Assembly (NCBI RefSeq): GCF_020360975.1
Contig: NW_025408678.1
Span: 744,001 to 808,000, forward strand
Direction of reading: 5' to 3'
Origin: Hirsutella rhossiliensis
Taxonomy: Eukaryota > Ascomycota > Sordariomycetes > Hypocreales > Ophiocordycipitaceae
Length of the DNA stretch: 64,000 nucleotides
This document shows positions 32,624 to 44,272 of the stretch, piece by piece; position 1 is the stretch's first letter, and the number at the start of each line of letters is the position of its first letter. The notes beneath the pieces are model-generated. The model saw only the letters and a program-made list of their open reading frames with translations, had not been told where the DNA came from and ran no database searches. The translations under genes and the position numbers were made by a program.

Positions 32624-33651
32624 CTAACGTCGATCCTGGCCGGGCGCAGAAGGGCTGCCCTGCTGAAAGCCGCCGGGGGGACCGCCCATGCCGGGAGGAG
32701 GGAATCCCTGTCCGGGGGGCGGCATGTTGGGAAGGCCGGGGAAGTTGGGAGGCGGGGCTCCGGGGAGGCCAGGCGTACCGTTGGGGCCGGGGGGAGGAGG
32801 GAAGGGCGGGAATCCGCCGGGGGGAGGCGAGAAGGGAAGGCCGTTGGGGGGCACGGGAGGCATGCCATTCGGGCCCGGGGGGCCAAGAGGGAAAGGCGGC
32901 ATGGGAGGCATGCCGCGACCGGCAGCAGCGCCGGGAATAGCTTGATCAAAGTGGGTGAGCCAAAGTGCTTCATCTCCCTGGGCAAGAGCAGGAGACATAC
33001 GCGGAATGGCGGCGGGAAACTGGCCGGGGGGGCCGCCAGCTGGCATGCCGGGGAAGGGAGGCGGGGCGCCGCCTGAAGCGTGCTCAGTCAGCTCATGCTC
33101 TTGCTCCTCGTCGGCCTCGTCGCCAAAGGGAGGAGGCGAGCTACCTGGGAAGCCAGGGAAGGGGGGCGGGGCGTGGAAGCCATGGCCCGGCTGGTTCTGC
33201 GGGAGCATGGGATTGGCGTGAGCCTGGCCCTCGGCGGCGTAGGACGAGGTGATGGAGTCGATGACGGACTGGGCCTTCTCGTGGCCGATTTCTGCAGGCA
33301 AAACTCGTTAGAAGGGGTCCATCCCATTTTATTTTGAAAGCTCAAGGGGCAAGCGGGATGACTGACGCTGGTAGTAGTCAACGACGTTGCGGAGGTGGTT
33401 GCGGCCGCTGTTGTGCGCCTTGCGAACGCTCATGGAGTCGTGGGTGAGGTAGACATCGCAGTAGTCGCCTGCGCGGAGGAACACCAGCGGTTAGCAAAAG
33501 CCCGTCGGAGTGCGGGGGGTTCAAGGCTCGAGGGAGTTGCTCACAGAAGACTAGACAAGACGAAGAGCAGGTTAGCAAAAAGCTCCAGAAGCAGACAAGA
33601 AATCGTCGAAACCGGGGAGTGAAGAGAGGGAAGCAACGTACATTTAGGCAT
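32624..33651 (-). CDS. yhc1: U1 snRNP protein C (U1-C)
   Basis: Exons 33651-33642, 33550-33545, 33468-33367, 33291-33001 and 32940-32624 give 241 residues. The N-terminus assembled across three exons reads [18 protein letters not shown]; with [16 protein letters not shown] it forms the C2H2-type zinc finger of U1-C (Cys6, Cys9, His24, His30). Exon 2 is only 6 nt (TCTTCT). All introns have GT/AG ends; the fourth (33000-32941, 60 bp, GTATGT donor) is optional by frame and its removal is inferred. The rest is Pro/Gly/Met-rich, as usual for U1-C. The protein stabilises pairing of U1 snRNA with the 5' splice site. Confidence 0.93.
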
Positions 33652-34132
33652 CTTGGCGATTCAGAGGCGAAGCCAAGGCGCCGCAGGTTGCAGAGGTTAT
33701 ACGTTGTGCGCGATGCGGGTGGTTTGGTTGGTGTGGTGAGGTTGGATGCTTGTGGTGGGTTTGGGATCGAGGAAACATGAGGCGCGGCGAGCTTTGGAGC
33801 CTCGTCGCGAACTCGGCGGTTTGGGTGGCAGCTGGCAATTGGCAGCTGGCAGAGGTGACAAGGCTGGCGGCGCACGTGACGGCGGGCGCGGGGTGCTGAA
33901 CATATGGGCGCATGACTAAGCTGCTTCCAACGTTGACGACAGTTCTCTGTGTCAACTGCCGCCTCCTGGATCTACCATCGCCATTCTTCAAATCGCAGCA
34001 TCGTTGCCTCGGTGCCTTGGTTCTGGAGCAACCTTGGCCTCGACGACAGGTCTGAGCTCGCTAGCTCGTTGAAGTTGAGCATTGGCTTGACCCTGTTCTT
34101 CATTCTGTCACGATACCTACGAAAGTCGCATC

Positions 34133-35298
34133 ATGGAAAGCCCCATTCAGCAAATCGATCCCGATGGAGATACACTGTTAATTCTTCGTAACGTGCAAGC
34201 TGGTGATAACTTCGCGACATGCCCTGCAGCGGACCTGTGGCCCGACCATTTGCAACAGCATCGCTTGCTGAGCTCCCCTGTCGACGAACTGACCATGGTC
34301 TATCCCTCCAGCAAGTCAACAAACATTAAGTCGAGGCGGCCCAACACCCGATCTGCCAAACCCAAACAAGCCCGGTCCAAAACACCTGGAGGCTTACTAA
34401 AATCCCCCAAGATGCGGATGAGACTCTCATCCAAGCATCTCATGATGGCGTCTGCGTACTTCAAAAAAATGATGACCAACGGATGGATAGAGACAAACGC
34501 AACGTCCGAGTACGCTTACGTTGTGGCTGCCACGGACTGGGACCCGGAAGCCTTGCTGATCTTGATGCGAATCATCCATGGCCAGACAAAGGAGGTGCCT
34601 CGAACCATCAGTCTCGAGCTTCTGGCCAAGATTGCTGTTCTCGTCGACTACTACGACTGTCACGAGGCAGTGGCACTATTCTCAGAAACTTGGATTGGAA
34701 ATCTGACTAAAGACCTCCCGCCTCACTACTGCAGGAACCTGTTGCTTAGACTTTTTGTATCGTGGGCTTTTGGCGAACGAGACGTTTTCCGCAAGCTTAC
34801 AGAAACAGTCTTGCTCGAGAGTCGTGGTCCCCTCCATCAGCTGAATCTGCCATTGCCTGGGGCTATTGTCGGTCAGCAATAACTGTACCAAGTACGTTGA
34901 GTATAATGACTGATTCACTATCAGATGGACTTGATCAGAAAAGACAAGATATCATCGCCGATATCGTCGCAGACCTCCACCACTTAATATCACGGTTCTT
35001 CGAAGGCCAAATCGGTTGTTCGTTCGAGTGCTCTTCGATCCTTTTGGGTGCTCTCATGAAAGGCATGCACGCCGGTCACCTTGTTGACCCACGACCAGAA
35101 CCTCCATTCCACGGCTACAGTGTCTTCGCAGTGCGTCAGGTCATTACAAGTTTTCGCAATCCCTGTTGGTATACGAACCCTACGTTTTCATGCAAAGCCC
35201 ATACTTGCAGCATCGCTTCTCAAGTCGGAGCGACGCTTGCTAAGAGTGGCGAAAGGGTGAGCGGGCTGGATTTGGGGGCATACGTGAATGGTAAATGA
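34133..35298 (+). CDS. BTB/POZ-like domain protein
   Basis: Exons 34133-34871 and 34925-35298 (53-bp intron, GTCAGC donor) give 370 residues. The region about 95-190 resembles a fungal BTB domain: MRMRLSSKHLMMASAYFKKMM, then EALLILMRIIHGQ and LELLAKIAVLVDYYDCHEAV. The C-terminal exon carries a segment (SFECSSILLGALMKGMHAGHL) found after the BTB domain in many Sordariomycete paralogues. BTB proteins act in protein interaction, often as adaptors; no partner is evident. It marks the start of the accessory block. Confidence 0.82.
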
Positions 35299-36064
35299 AA
35301 GCCAGACTGGAGCCTTGTGTTTTCGCTGGCTTTGCAGCTTCTGGCTTGTTCACGATTATGCATCAGGGAGTGATTGGTGAATACTCTGCCTGGCTACTTC
35401 AAGAAGCACGGTAGCCACATGGGGGTTTGGTAGGTTTAGTAGCTGAACAGTCAAGGGCCGATGTGCACAAGGGCAGGAACAGCACGCGCCTTGCCCACGC
35501 TGGCGCAACAGAGGAATGTAGGCCACTGCAACGAATCACGGTAAGCTACGAAGTCATCTTGACCACTTTGCTTATGCGGTGGAGGCGACCAAGGACAGGC
35601 CCAAACCGTCGAGGTCGGAGTTACACCGGCCCAGCTGATGCAACGCCAATCTGCAAGCCGGGGTAAAGGATGCCGATGGAGCGGGTCTTGAACGACCTAT
35701 ACAGACTCTACAGCCTTGTTGGAGAATATGGCAGTGGAGGATAACGGTGACGAATACTCCTTATAGAGGTTGCAATATGCTGGGCACCCATCTCGTCGCC
35801 TCTGCCATGTAGACAATGCAAGACTTGACTAAACAACAAAAGAGAAAGAAGCGAGCATCCGCACATTCCTGACCCGTATTCTTGTCCGCTTTACACAGAC
35901 CCCGACGACAATTAGCACACCGGCTATAGACGTGACCCCTCAAGCCTGCCGTACACGTGAGGCCTTCACCGACGATATCAGCGGCGATGACGTGAGCTTT
36001 TTTGAACCCTACAACGAACAATCTTACACCAACTCCCCCTGTAATACCGACTTGCCGTTTCAAT
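35299..36064. other. Intergenic region
   Basis: No gene supported. Contains the promoter of the cytochrome P450 gene. Confidence 0.6.
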
Positions 36065-37695
36065 ATGCTATTCATTTTAATAGGGGCAGCCGGCTTGTTA
36101 TACGGGCTGTATTCATACTTGCTATACCCTGCCTTCTTTTCTCCGCTGTCACGCATCCCGACCCCGCATTGGTCCTGCGCCTTCTCAAGCCTTTGGATTC
36201 TTCGCGCAAGAAAGCAGGGCATTGAGAACAGGAGCCTCCGCGATGCCCATTTACGGCACGGCCCGGTTGTAGTAGTCGCTCCCAATACCCTCAGTGTTGA
36301 TGGAGTCGATGCGGTCCGGGCGGTCTATCAAGGCGGATTTGAGAAGTGGCCGTGGTACTCCGTCTTCGACAACTATGGCATACCGTGTATTTTCTCGACG
36401 CTTGGTTCAAGAGAGCACTCGCGCAGGAAGAGGATGATGTCCAATGTTTACTCGAAATCGTATATCCAGTCCTCACCAGCAGCACGAGCCCAGAGCCGCG
36501 CCATACTCTGTGGTCGGCTGCTCCCGCTCCTCCGGCGGGAAGCCTCCACGTCAGGCGCCAGGGGAACCGAGGTTCAGTCTATTTTCATGGCCACGACCAT
36601 GGATCTCATCTCGGCGTACACGTTCGGAATCAGAAACAGCACAAACTTCCTGCAGGATAAGCCGTATCGCGATCACTGGCTGCACTTGTACCTCTGCAGA
36701 CACCGTCACCATTTCTGGCCGCAGGAGCTTCCCAGCCTGGCGTCTCTTTGCTCCAAGCTCGGATTCCGCCTTTACCCCGTATCTGTGGATAGGGCAAATG
36801 AGGAGCTGAGAGTGTGGAACAAGAGAATGTGTGACACGGCGCGCGACTCGCTTCTGGAAGGAGCTTCAGAACTGCAGCCAGCGGAGGATGAGGCAGTTGT
36901 CTACAAGGCTATTCATGCAGGTATCGATAGGGAGGAGAACCTGGAAGGCGATTCTTCGGTTCTCTACTCCACGACGGTTAGACAGCGAGATTTGTCCATC
37001 GCTAGCGAAATCTTGGATCAAGTCTTGGCCGGCCACGAGACCGCGGGGATTGTTCTGACCTATCTGGCCTGGTGCCTGTCTCAGCGTCAGGGGCTTCAGG
37101 ACCAATTGCGAGAGGAGCTGCTCACGTTGAGTCCACCGATGAAGACCGCCGTTGCGGGCAATGGTACCCTCCCAGACAGCAAAGAGCTGGACGGTCTTCC
37201 GCTACTTCACGCCGTCGTCATGGAGACTCTTAGGCTTCACGCTCCAATTCCTGGACCTCAGCCTCGCATGACACCATATCCTTGCTGCAAAATTGGTGGA
37301 TACATAATTCCCGGGGGCGTGCGCATCGCGGCCCTTGCCCATACTCTGCATCTCGACGACAAAGTTTATCCAGATCCAGAGCATTGGGATCATAAACGAT
37401 GGCTTGATCAAACAGAACAACGTCGAAGAGATATGAACCGACAGTTCTGGGCCTTTGGAAGTGGCGGCAGAATGTGCATTGGGTCGAATTTTGCGACCAA
37501 CGGTATGCCAGCTGCAAACTTTCGAACAACGGCAAAACGCTAACCAAAGGTTCAACAGAAATGAAGCATATAGTTGCTATGATATATTCCAACTTTAAAA
37601 CCTCTGTTGTAAACGACGATGGTATGGAGCAGATTGATGGCTATTCTGCGAGGCCAGCAGGAGAACAACTGTTCTTAAAATTCACAGCTCTCTAG
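36065..37695 (+). CDS. Cytochrome P450 monooxygenase
   Basis: Exons 36065-37502 and 37559-37695 (56-bp intron, GTATGC donor, CTAAC branch) give 524 residues. Start is the ATG of MLFILIGAAGLLYGLYSYLL, an N-terminal membrane anchor; the 21 upstream codons open at TTG and were excluded. Landmarks in order: I-helix AGHETAG, K-helix ETLR, a P-x-x-W-x-x-x-R-W meander (PEHWDHKRW), and heme-binding FWAFGSGGRMCIG with the axial Cys. The second exon completes NEMKHIVAMIYSNF. A microsomal fungal P450 typical of secondary metabolism or detoxification; substrate unknown. A BAHD acyltransferase lies 4.3 kb downstream in the same orientation. Confidence 0.92.
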
Positions 37696-38330
37696 GCTCG
37701 GCATTCGACTTCCCACTATTTATTATATATTTCGGAAAGCCGAATATAAATCGAGATGGTAGATATGACATCGCAACGACCGTCGGGACAGGAGAGACGC
37801 AAATGTCAACTTCGAGAACTTGCAAAGTCGTTGTAAGATGTCTATGATCGGCGTCTTTTTAGGAATTGATAGCTCGAAGGTGACTTCAATCAGAGCGTAA
37901 GCTTTCGCCTTTCTATATAAGGCTAAGATCTAGGAATTACATGCCTTAATGTATATCGAGCGTTGGCTAAAGGGAGGTGGAACGATATCCCTCAGGGGGG
38001 GTACCTCAGTCTTTAATTGCTAGCCTTAAATTATCACCAGTTTACTTGTATACTACTCAAGTACATGATGGTCAATATCAAGGACTTTGTAACGGGGCTT
38101 AAGCCAAGTGCCTCTGTTTATGCGGCGGTAAGTCAACTAACTATTGCTGACAGATAGCAAAGAGCATGGACACATTAAAACTCTGAAGATCTTCATGTCG
38201 CTACCTTTGGAGAAACGAGTTTAGATCTCCCCACTTCAATAAAGCCAAATAGAGCCGACGGCCAGGAACAGAAGAACGGTTTCTTCAGAGCCAGCCGTTT
38301 GTTGAGTGTAAGTCAGAATGCCGTAAAAGA
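37696..38330. other. Intergenic region
   Basis: Visibly more AT-rich than the core blocks. No gene seen. Confidence 0.55.
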
Positions 38331-38339
38331 CTATGAGTA

Positions 38340-39370
38340 CATGCGGGGCCGGGATTTGGCAAGACAGTCCTGACCACGACAATCCTCAACCACCTAGATG
38401 CCATAAGCACAGCTTCCCGCGTGGTCATCGCCTTCTATTTTGGCTTCCGTGACAAGGCTACGGAAGAAATGGGTGAATTGCTACGTTCAATCACATCTCA
38501 GCTTTACACCGAGTCCCAGAATTGTAAGACAGGAGCACGAAATCAACACAAGATATGGCTCGGGCCAAAGCTCTAGAGATATCCAAGGAATACTCCCTAT
38601 CACCGACCCCTGGGCCGCCTTTTGAACATGGTTTCTCGCAAGATCAGTCACAGGCCTGCTTAACAAATGTTTGCTTAACGTATATTCGCTAGCTGCCATG
38701 GACCGGTATTGATCGCTGCAGAGGGGACCTTTCTCTGGCACTCTAGCAAGCCCTGGATCATATTCGTGACAGCATCTTGTGAGACATCGACAATGACGCC
38801 GGATATAAAACGCTGAGATGGTCGGTTGCGCATGCTATTTGCGTATGAGCGAAATGCCGATGTGACAGTGATATCGCAGCCAAGGGGCCAAGCTTTTCCA
38901 CCTCTGCAATTCATCAGTCTAATGGGGTTAGACTCGATTGCCAGGACACTACTTAACAGAGGCGCAGGTATCGGTAAGAAATTTGGCGACATGGACTCGA
39001 AGCCTTGAACAGACCTCTAAATGGCCTTTGCCCGGCAGATGGGTTGGAGGGCACTGTCATCGGGACCGCCCATGGGCCATGAGGGACTGGTGCGAATGCT
39101 GCCAGAGAGAGGTGTTGACGTCAACGCACAATATATGATTATGATCAGCCTTTCAAGCGGCATCCCTTGCAGGCAACGGGAGAACAGTGCAGACACTGCT
39201 CGACCACGGCGCCGATGTTAACGCACAAGGCGGAAGATACAGAACAGCTCTATGTGCGCCTACGGTTCCATATCTCGGCTGGATAGATGAGAAAACAGTG
39301 CGGACGCTGGTGGGTGGCGGCGCGGACGTTAATGGATGTGGTCCGCGCGGAACAGCACTCTAGCTAGCAT
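38340..39370 (+). pseudogene. NACHT-ankyrin (NLR-type) gene relic
   Basis: A P-loop segment GPGFGKTVLTTTILNHL lies near 38346-38396, followed by VVIAFYFGF and LLRSITSQLY, as in fungal NACHT proteins; the frame then stops near 38625. Further on, degenerate ankyrin units appear in several frames: LQFISLMGLDSIARTLLNRGA (about 38910), GHEGLVRMLPERGVDVNAQ (about 39075-39130), GRTVQTLLDHGADVNAQ (about 39180-39230) and KTVRTLVGGGADVN (about 39295). The start and much of the NACHT module are missing. This is a decayed intracellular receptor of the type used in heterokaryon incompatibility and non-self recognition. A second, better preserved relative lies at 49309-55282. Confidence 0.7.
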
Positions 39371-42039
39371 CGGATTCTGGAAACTAGACGATAATGCGGA
39401 TACCACTCGAAAGGGGACCTATCATGTAGGGAGCCGTCTAGGCCCTCTCAGAGATAGGCTCCGATGCTAGGCGTTCACCTCGCAACATAATCCCAAACGG
39501 CACTCGGTTCTGATGGGGCAGCCATTAAATGGACACTACTCGAAATATCATGCCGAGCCCAACAACGGGCATAAATGGATGGCACTGGCTTTCGCGTCTA
39601 AACAAACCAAAGAGCTTCCAGGGAGTGATTCGTCAAGTCGTCAGCGCCGGTTCCTCCAAAGAGCACGGCAGCCGTATGGAATTCTGGGTAGTGAGAGCTC
39701 CGAAAGCCACAAGGCCGTTTTGCCCGGGCTTATAGAGTCGAGCGCGCTGCCCAGTCTGGCAGAACTTGACGACCCAGTCCCCTTGACATTCTACTCACCC
39801 TCCATTCTTTTTGGCATTCGATCATCGGAAACCGAGCCGTCATTGCCACACATCATTTCAACCTGTCTCTGCTACGCCAGTCTCGAGTAGAGCGAGGCAG
39901 GATCCGACATGGGTGGTGGATGACTTTGCAGAGAGGCCGTTGTCGAGAGTGCTCTGTTATTGTTGTCGCGAGGAGCTGGACACCTGCAAATGGCGATCAA
40001 AAGGCCTTGTTTGACGGCGAGAAGCAAGTGGTAAAGGTAACCAGTGATTGCCGAGGCCTCGAGCCATTGGACTCTCCACTTTCGGCGACCAGAAATCCGT
40101 CAACTCTCGCGGCCCTTGGATGTTTTGCCCTCAAGACTTATACATCGCAGCAAAAGGATTCAAACCAGACTGCAAGTTTGTCGCACCATATGTGACCAAG
40201 ACCGGCTACTTAAACTCAAGCAAATCGACTCCACAGGTGGAGCTTCGCTAGGGGATTTATTAGTGTGCCGAGGTCAACATGAGATGATCTGCTGAGCGCT
40301 CTGCTCCTTGAAGCGGCAGCCCTGGCTTTTCAAGGCGAGAGGGCTCCGGCATTGCTGCATCAGTAGCCGTTATGGTTGCCAGATATAAATAAAATTTGTT
40401 CGTCACCCTAGCACATACGGTCATACCTGCAAGAAAGTACCCGCTCTCGTCTGCTCGCGGTTAGTTAAGCTTGTAAGGGGCAGATTAGTAGTTGGATCGG
40501 AGACGGCCAGCGAACACCGGCTACTGTATGTTTTTTTGCCCATCTTTCCTTTGCTATGACGGGTTCGAGCCTCCTAGCAGTAAATCATCAGGCTGTATGT
40601 AGGCTGATGAGTGTATAAAGAGCCTGAGAGCCATTCTTATGCCACTCAAATTTTCTAGTCCGTTATTTTGGTCGCTTAGAACTCCTTTCTCGCTACGTCC
40701 GTAAATGTATATAGAACCACCGAGGAGCTGATCGGGTCATGTATGTCGGCACCTCAGGTATCGATGTTCTGGGTCTGGATGAGGTGTTTCTGATCGCGCG
40801 CTGGGAGCAGACGTTGATCGTGAGGCCAGTCGAATACGGGCGATTGCGGTTGCGGTTGCCGGTGGGCTTGACCGTAACGGCCAGGGGCATGAAAAGACCG
40901 AGCCAATGATCACGACACTGCCCTTCATTCATAGCTTTCCGCGTACCAACATGTTTCTGTCTATGCATCCAATTCGTAAGACGACTAGAACTGGAGTCTT
41001 TGACTCGGTGCATACAAGAGGGGCCATCTATTAACCGTAGATGACGGAAACTCTTCTAAAGAACCGCCACCGTTCTATGGCGCTTATGAAATATCTCTGC
41101 TCGCCCAGACAAGACGGCAAATGGCTTGCCGTTGACAGGGGCATACGTGTTGAGGTCATCGGAAATCCAGCTATAAAACTTCCTGTCTCTGGAAATGCTC
41201 CCAAGCTTGGCTGCATTGCGTCGAGTCCGTCGATAAACCGATCTCTGGCGGCTAACGTACACATATGTATTTGCGGATCAACCATCATAGGCAAAATGAC
41301 CGATTAATGACCTTGTCAGCCACTTTGATCTTGTACATGATCCTCGCAACCACAAAGATGAAGCTGAAAATTCCCCAGACTCCACAAGACTTCACAAGCA
41401 GTCATCGACACATGAATAGTATAATCTCGGCTATTAACTCCCGTAATGAACCTGCAGGATGGGGTCAGCGCAGCGGCGAACCAGCCACCTGCGGTGCCTG
41501 CGTTTTGAACAGCTGCATCTGCTTCGTCTGTGCAGTGTATATGCAACGAGCATCCTGACGGAACCAAGACGTTTTGGACAGAGGCGGCCCCTGATGATTT
41601 TGGAACCCGGCAGCTCTCGGGAGCAATAAGCGGCTTCCTGTTGATATGGGTGTCACCCTCGACAGGGATTGAATAGTCAGTCACCACAATACCACATGCA
41701 GTCCCTTGCGCGGGCGTCGTCCCGCAGCCCCAGTACCTGTGCTTCCTGCTCCATTGCAACATCTAAAGTGCACGCCAGACGCCTACTGTTATATATTACG
41801 CGTTCAAGACGCCATGTCTCCGTTTTGAGTGAAACCCTAAGCGGCTGCGCCGTACAAGTGCTGACGGCCGGGCGTAATACCGGCTGTTCCACGTCGTTTG
41901 AAGCAGCGGGTCATATATGACCTTGCCGCCTGTCATAGGACAGCCCGATATGCAATAATTAGGGCTCTCCGGCTCCCTCGATGCCATGCCAACACCGCTG
42001 CCGCGCCATTCCCAAGACCAATCCAAGACCAATCCAGCC
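39371..42039. other. 2.7-kb region without a supported gene
   Basis: Frames of 60-148 codons exist (for example 39513-39890 + and 41316-41762 -), but none shows a recognisable domain and neighbouring frames do not join through good introns. It may contain more decayed gene remnants. Immediately upstream of 42040 lies the acyltransferase promoter. Confidence 0.5.
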
Positions 42040-43440
42040 ATGGCCGACAATTCGGATGTTGAGCGGCTGACTCCGCTAGATTTGCTTATGCCAAGGGCGT
42101 ATATTCCCATGCTCATGGCATTCCGGACAACAGAATCCATCGCATCGGTCTCGCCACGACTTCAGCGAGGTCTGGACCGCCTTACAGAACAAGTTCCATG
42201 GTTGGCAGGTCGGGTACATCCAACCACCCGGGCCCGAGGGGATATGGAGGCGCCGACGCTCGAGATCCGAAGAGACATAAACGAGCCTGCACCCACCTTG
42301 GTCGACCGAGGCTCGATAGAAGCGTCGTATGAGGCGTTGGCTGCGAAAGGCATGCCGCCTGAGTCTTTCCCTGCCGATGTCTGGCCGGTGCCGATAATGA
42401 TAGACGATGCTCTCTTTACGAGAGGAGCGCCTGTTTTTGCCGCAAGCATCTTTCGGTTCGCCGACAATCAAGGAATAGGACTCTGCGTCGCTATGCACCA
42501 TAACGCGATGGATGGCACCGGATACGCGGAAGTCATCAGGCTATGGATTCGAAGTATGACGGGATCCGCATTGCCTTCCCCTGGTATATTTCGAAACAGG
42601 CTTGATCGGCTTTCGAACTCACTCTCTTCTCAGCTTTCTGCAGTCGTGGCCAAGCCCCTGGATAGTCTATTTGCATCACATCCAGAATACTCTAGAGCAT
42701 CTCCAGCGCCGGCAACGGACCTTCCGCCATGCACATTCAGAATGTTCACGATTCCAACCACGCGGGTCAATGCCATAAAGCAGCAGCTGAGTAGCTATAT
42801 GCCGCGTGCGCCCACGACAAACACTGTATTCTTTGCCGTCCTATGGTCCGCGGTTACTCGCGTCCGAATGCAACGCAATCCTGCTTTGGCCACCGAGACG
42901 AGTAAAATGGCCATACCCGTCAACGGTCGTCGACGCATCGGCGCCGAATTCTCAACCCCAGACAATCCGTATCTCGGAAACGTTGTCCTCTATGCTCTAC
43001 CAGAGCTTTTGGGCCAAGGCTTAAGTACATCTTCTGCGCCAGAGGCGCTCGCCAAAATCTGTCACGCTATTGATCAAAGCCATTCGCCCAAAATCGACTT
43101 ACACCACATTGCCGAGGTCTACAGCCTGGTGGACCGCAGTGAAGACTATAGGGCTATCGGTGTTAGCTGGGACTTGCTCAGTGGGCGCCATCTGGCCATT
43201 CTCAGTTGGGCCGATTTCGGTTTGCACGGCATGGACTTTGGAATGGGGCTCGGGTTGCCCGACTTTATTAGAGTACCCTGTGGAGGAGGCGCGGCGGATG
43301 GTCTTTGTCTCTTACTACCTAGGAGAGTACCTGTCGCGGCCGACGCGTCGGAGGAAGTGCTCGAACTTCTCATAGTGCTTCGCAGGGAAGACATGCATGC
43401 TCTGGAGCAAGACGGCATATGGCAAAGCTTTGCCAACTAG
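42040..43440 (+). CDS. BAHD-type acyltransferase (trichothecene-acetyltransferase-like fold)
   Basis: Single exon of 466 residues, starting at MADNSDVERLTPLD; an in-frame ATG at 41986 would add 18 residues. The catalytic HHxxxDG motif appears as MHHNAMDGTG at about residue 150. The structural DFGWG motif appears as DFGMG (residue about 402), a conservative departure. Early RLTPLDLLMPRAYIPM and PWLAGRV fit the family (Pfam Transferase). These enzymes acylate hydroxyl or amine groups of natural products using acyl-CoA. The donor and acceptor cannot be read here. With the P450 at 36065 it suggests a small or remnant biosynthetic locus. The stop is shared with the end of a minus-strand relic. Confidence 0.88.
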   Translation: MADNSDVERLTPLDLLMPRAYIPMLMAFRTTESIASVSPRLQRGLDRLTEQVPWLAGRVHPTTRARGDMEAPTLEIRRDINEPAPTLVDRGSIEASYEALAAKGMPPESFPADVWPVPIMIDDALFTRGAPVFAASIFRFADNQGIGLCVAMHHNAMDGTGYAEVIRLWIRSMTGSALPSPGIFRNRLDRLSNSLSSQLSAVVAKPLDSLFASHPEYSRASPAPATDLPPCTFRMFTIPTTRVNAIKQQLSSYMPRAPTTNTVFFAVLWSAVTRVRMQRNPALATETSKMAIPVNGRRRIGAEFSTPDNPYLGNVVLYALPELLGQGLSTSSAPEALAKICHAIDQSHSPKIDLHHIAEVYSLVDRSEDYRAIGVSWDLLSGRHLAILSWADFGLHGMDFGMGLGLPDFIRVPCGGGAADGLCLLLPRRVPVAADASEEVLELLIVLRREDMHALEQDGIWQSFAN

Positions 43441-43501
43441 GATTCAAGAGGGACGTAATCACCTTTCGATAGGATCACAAAAGCTTTCACACCCGGTTTC
43501 C

Positions 43502-43940
43502 CTACCAACGCTCCCTGAAACTGCAAGGAGTATTGGCGGGAACAGTCAAGCCGACAAAAAACAACAAGCACAACCGAGTACGCAGCAGTACTCGACAGGG
43601 CATCCTTCAACCCGTCAAGCAACAAGGCCATCACCAAGCCGAATATAGTCACAAACACTGTCGTGGACACCAGCGCCGTGTAGAGGGTTCTGCGGAGGAC
43701 CATCAGCCACATAGGCGCAATAAGGAAGACGCCAACCATGGCGGCCGCGCCCAAACCCTGCCGGAAACCCTTCATCCATGCCTGCCGAAAGTTTTCGTCT
43801 CTTGTGCCACCGGTGGGCTCTGGGCGCGGGTTTCCCGTCTCCCACTTCACTCTAGACTTTTGCCCAATGCAGCGGGTCTGGCCTCGTTCTCCTTGCCTCT
43901 CATGGCCACCTGGAGCATGCATCGATCCACAAACCACTCG
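43502..43940 (-). pseudogene. Membrane protein fragment, DUF6594-like
   Basis: Minus-strand frame from about 43940 encodes a hydrophilic lead and then hydrophobic segments (GAAAMVGVFLIAPMWLMVL, TALVSTTVFVTIFGLVMALLL) followed by LSSTAAYSVVLVVF. This resembles the C-terminal transmembrane part of fungal DUF6594 proteins, which end in a motif like TAAYAAVLVVFVG. A run of six T (minus strand) shifts the frame just at that motif: the frame as it stands ends at 43437, whereas a one-base shift gives FFVGLTVPAN and a stop at 43502. No convincing N-terminal half is seen upstream. Low certainty on the family name. Confidence 0.4.
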
Positions 43941-44272
43941 CCGTTTACAATTGTGGCTGTTGAAGACGAGACGAAAGCGACGAGGTGGGAAGAAAGGATG
44001 ATACTGTGGGAAAGGGGGACCGACCAGGCGGGGACAAAGCGAAGCATTGCCCGGTCACTAACGGAAGGCTGGGCACCTTTGCAGGCAGTCTCCACGGCCT
44101 TTCTGTTCACGGCCTGGCACAGCAAGCTCCGAGCGCGGACCTCGGCGTCTATCGATTCTGTTCGGGACGATAGACGATATAATTTGCCTTGTCAAGTAGT
44201 CACTATCGACGGGTCACGACTCATATATGCAGACGGCCGAGGAGACTTGCCATTTCAGCTTGAAGGAAAGGT

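Noticed and set aside
36002..36064. 21-codon N-terminal extension of the P450
   Set aside because: It begins with TTG and is not membrane-anchor-like, whereas the ATG at 36065 starts the anchor helix.
37990..38015. CGATATCCCTCAGGGGGGG, similar to the polypurine end of the TRIM
   Set aside because: The similarity covers about 17 bases only, with no terminal repeat or duplication nearby.
41316..41762. 148-codon minus-strand frame
   Set aside because: No domain or signal peptide, and neighbouring frames could not be joined into a gene.
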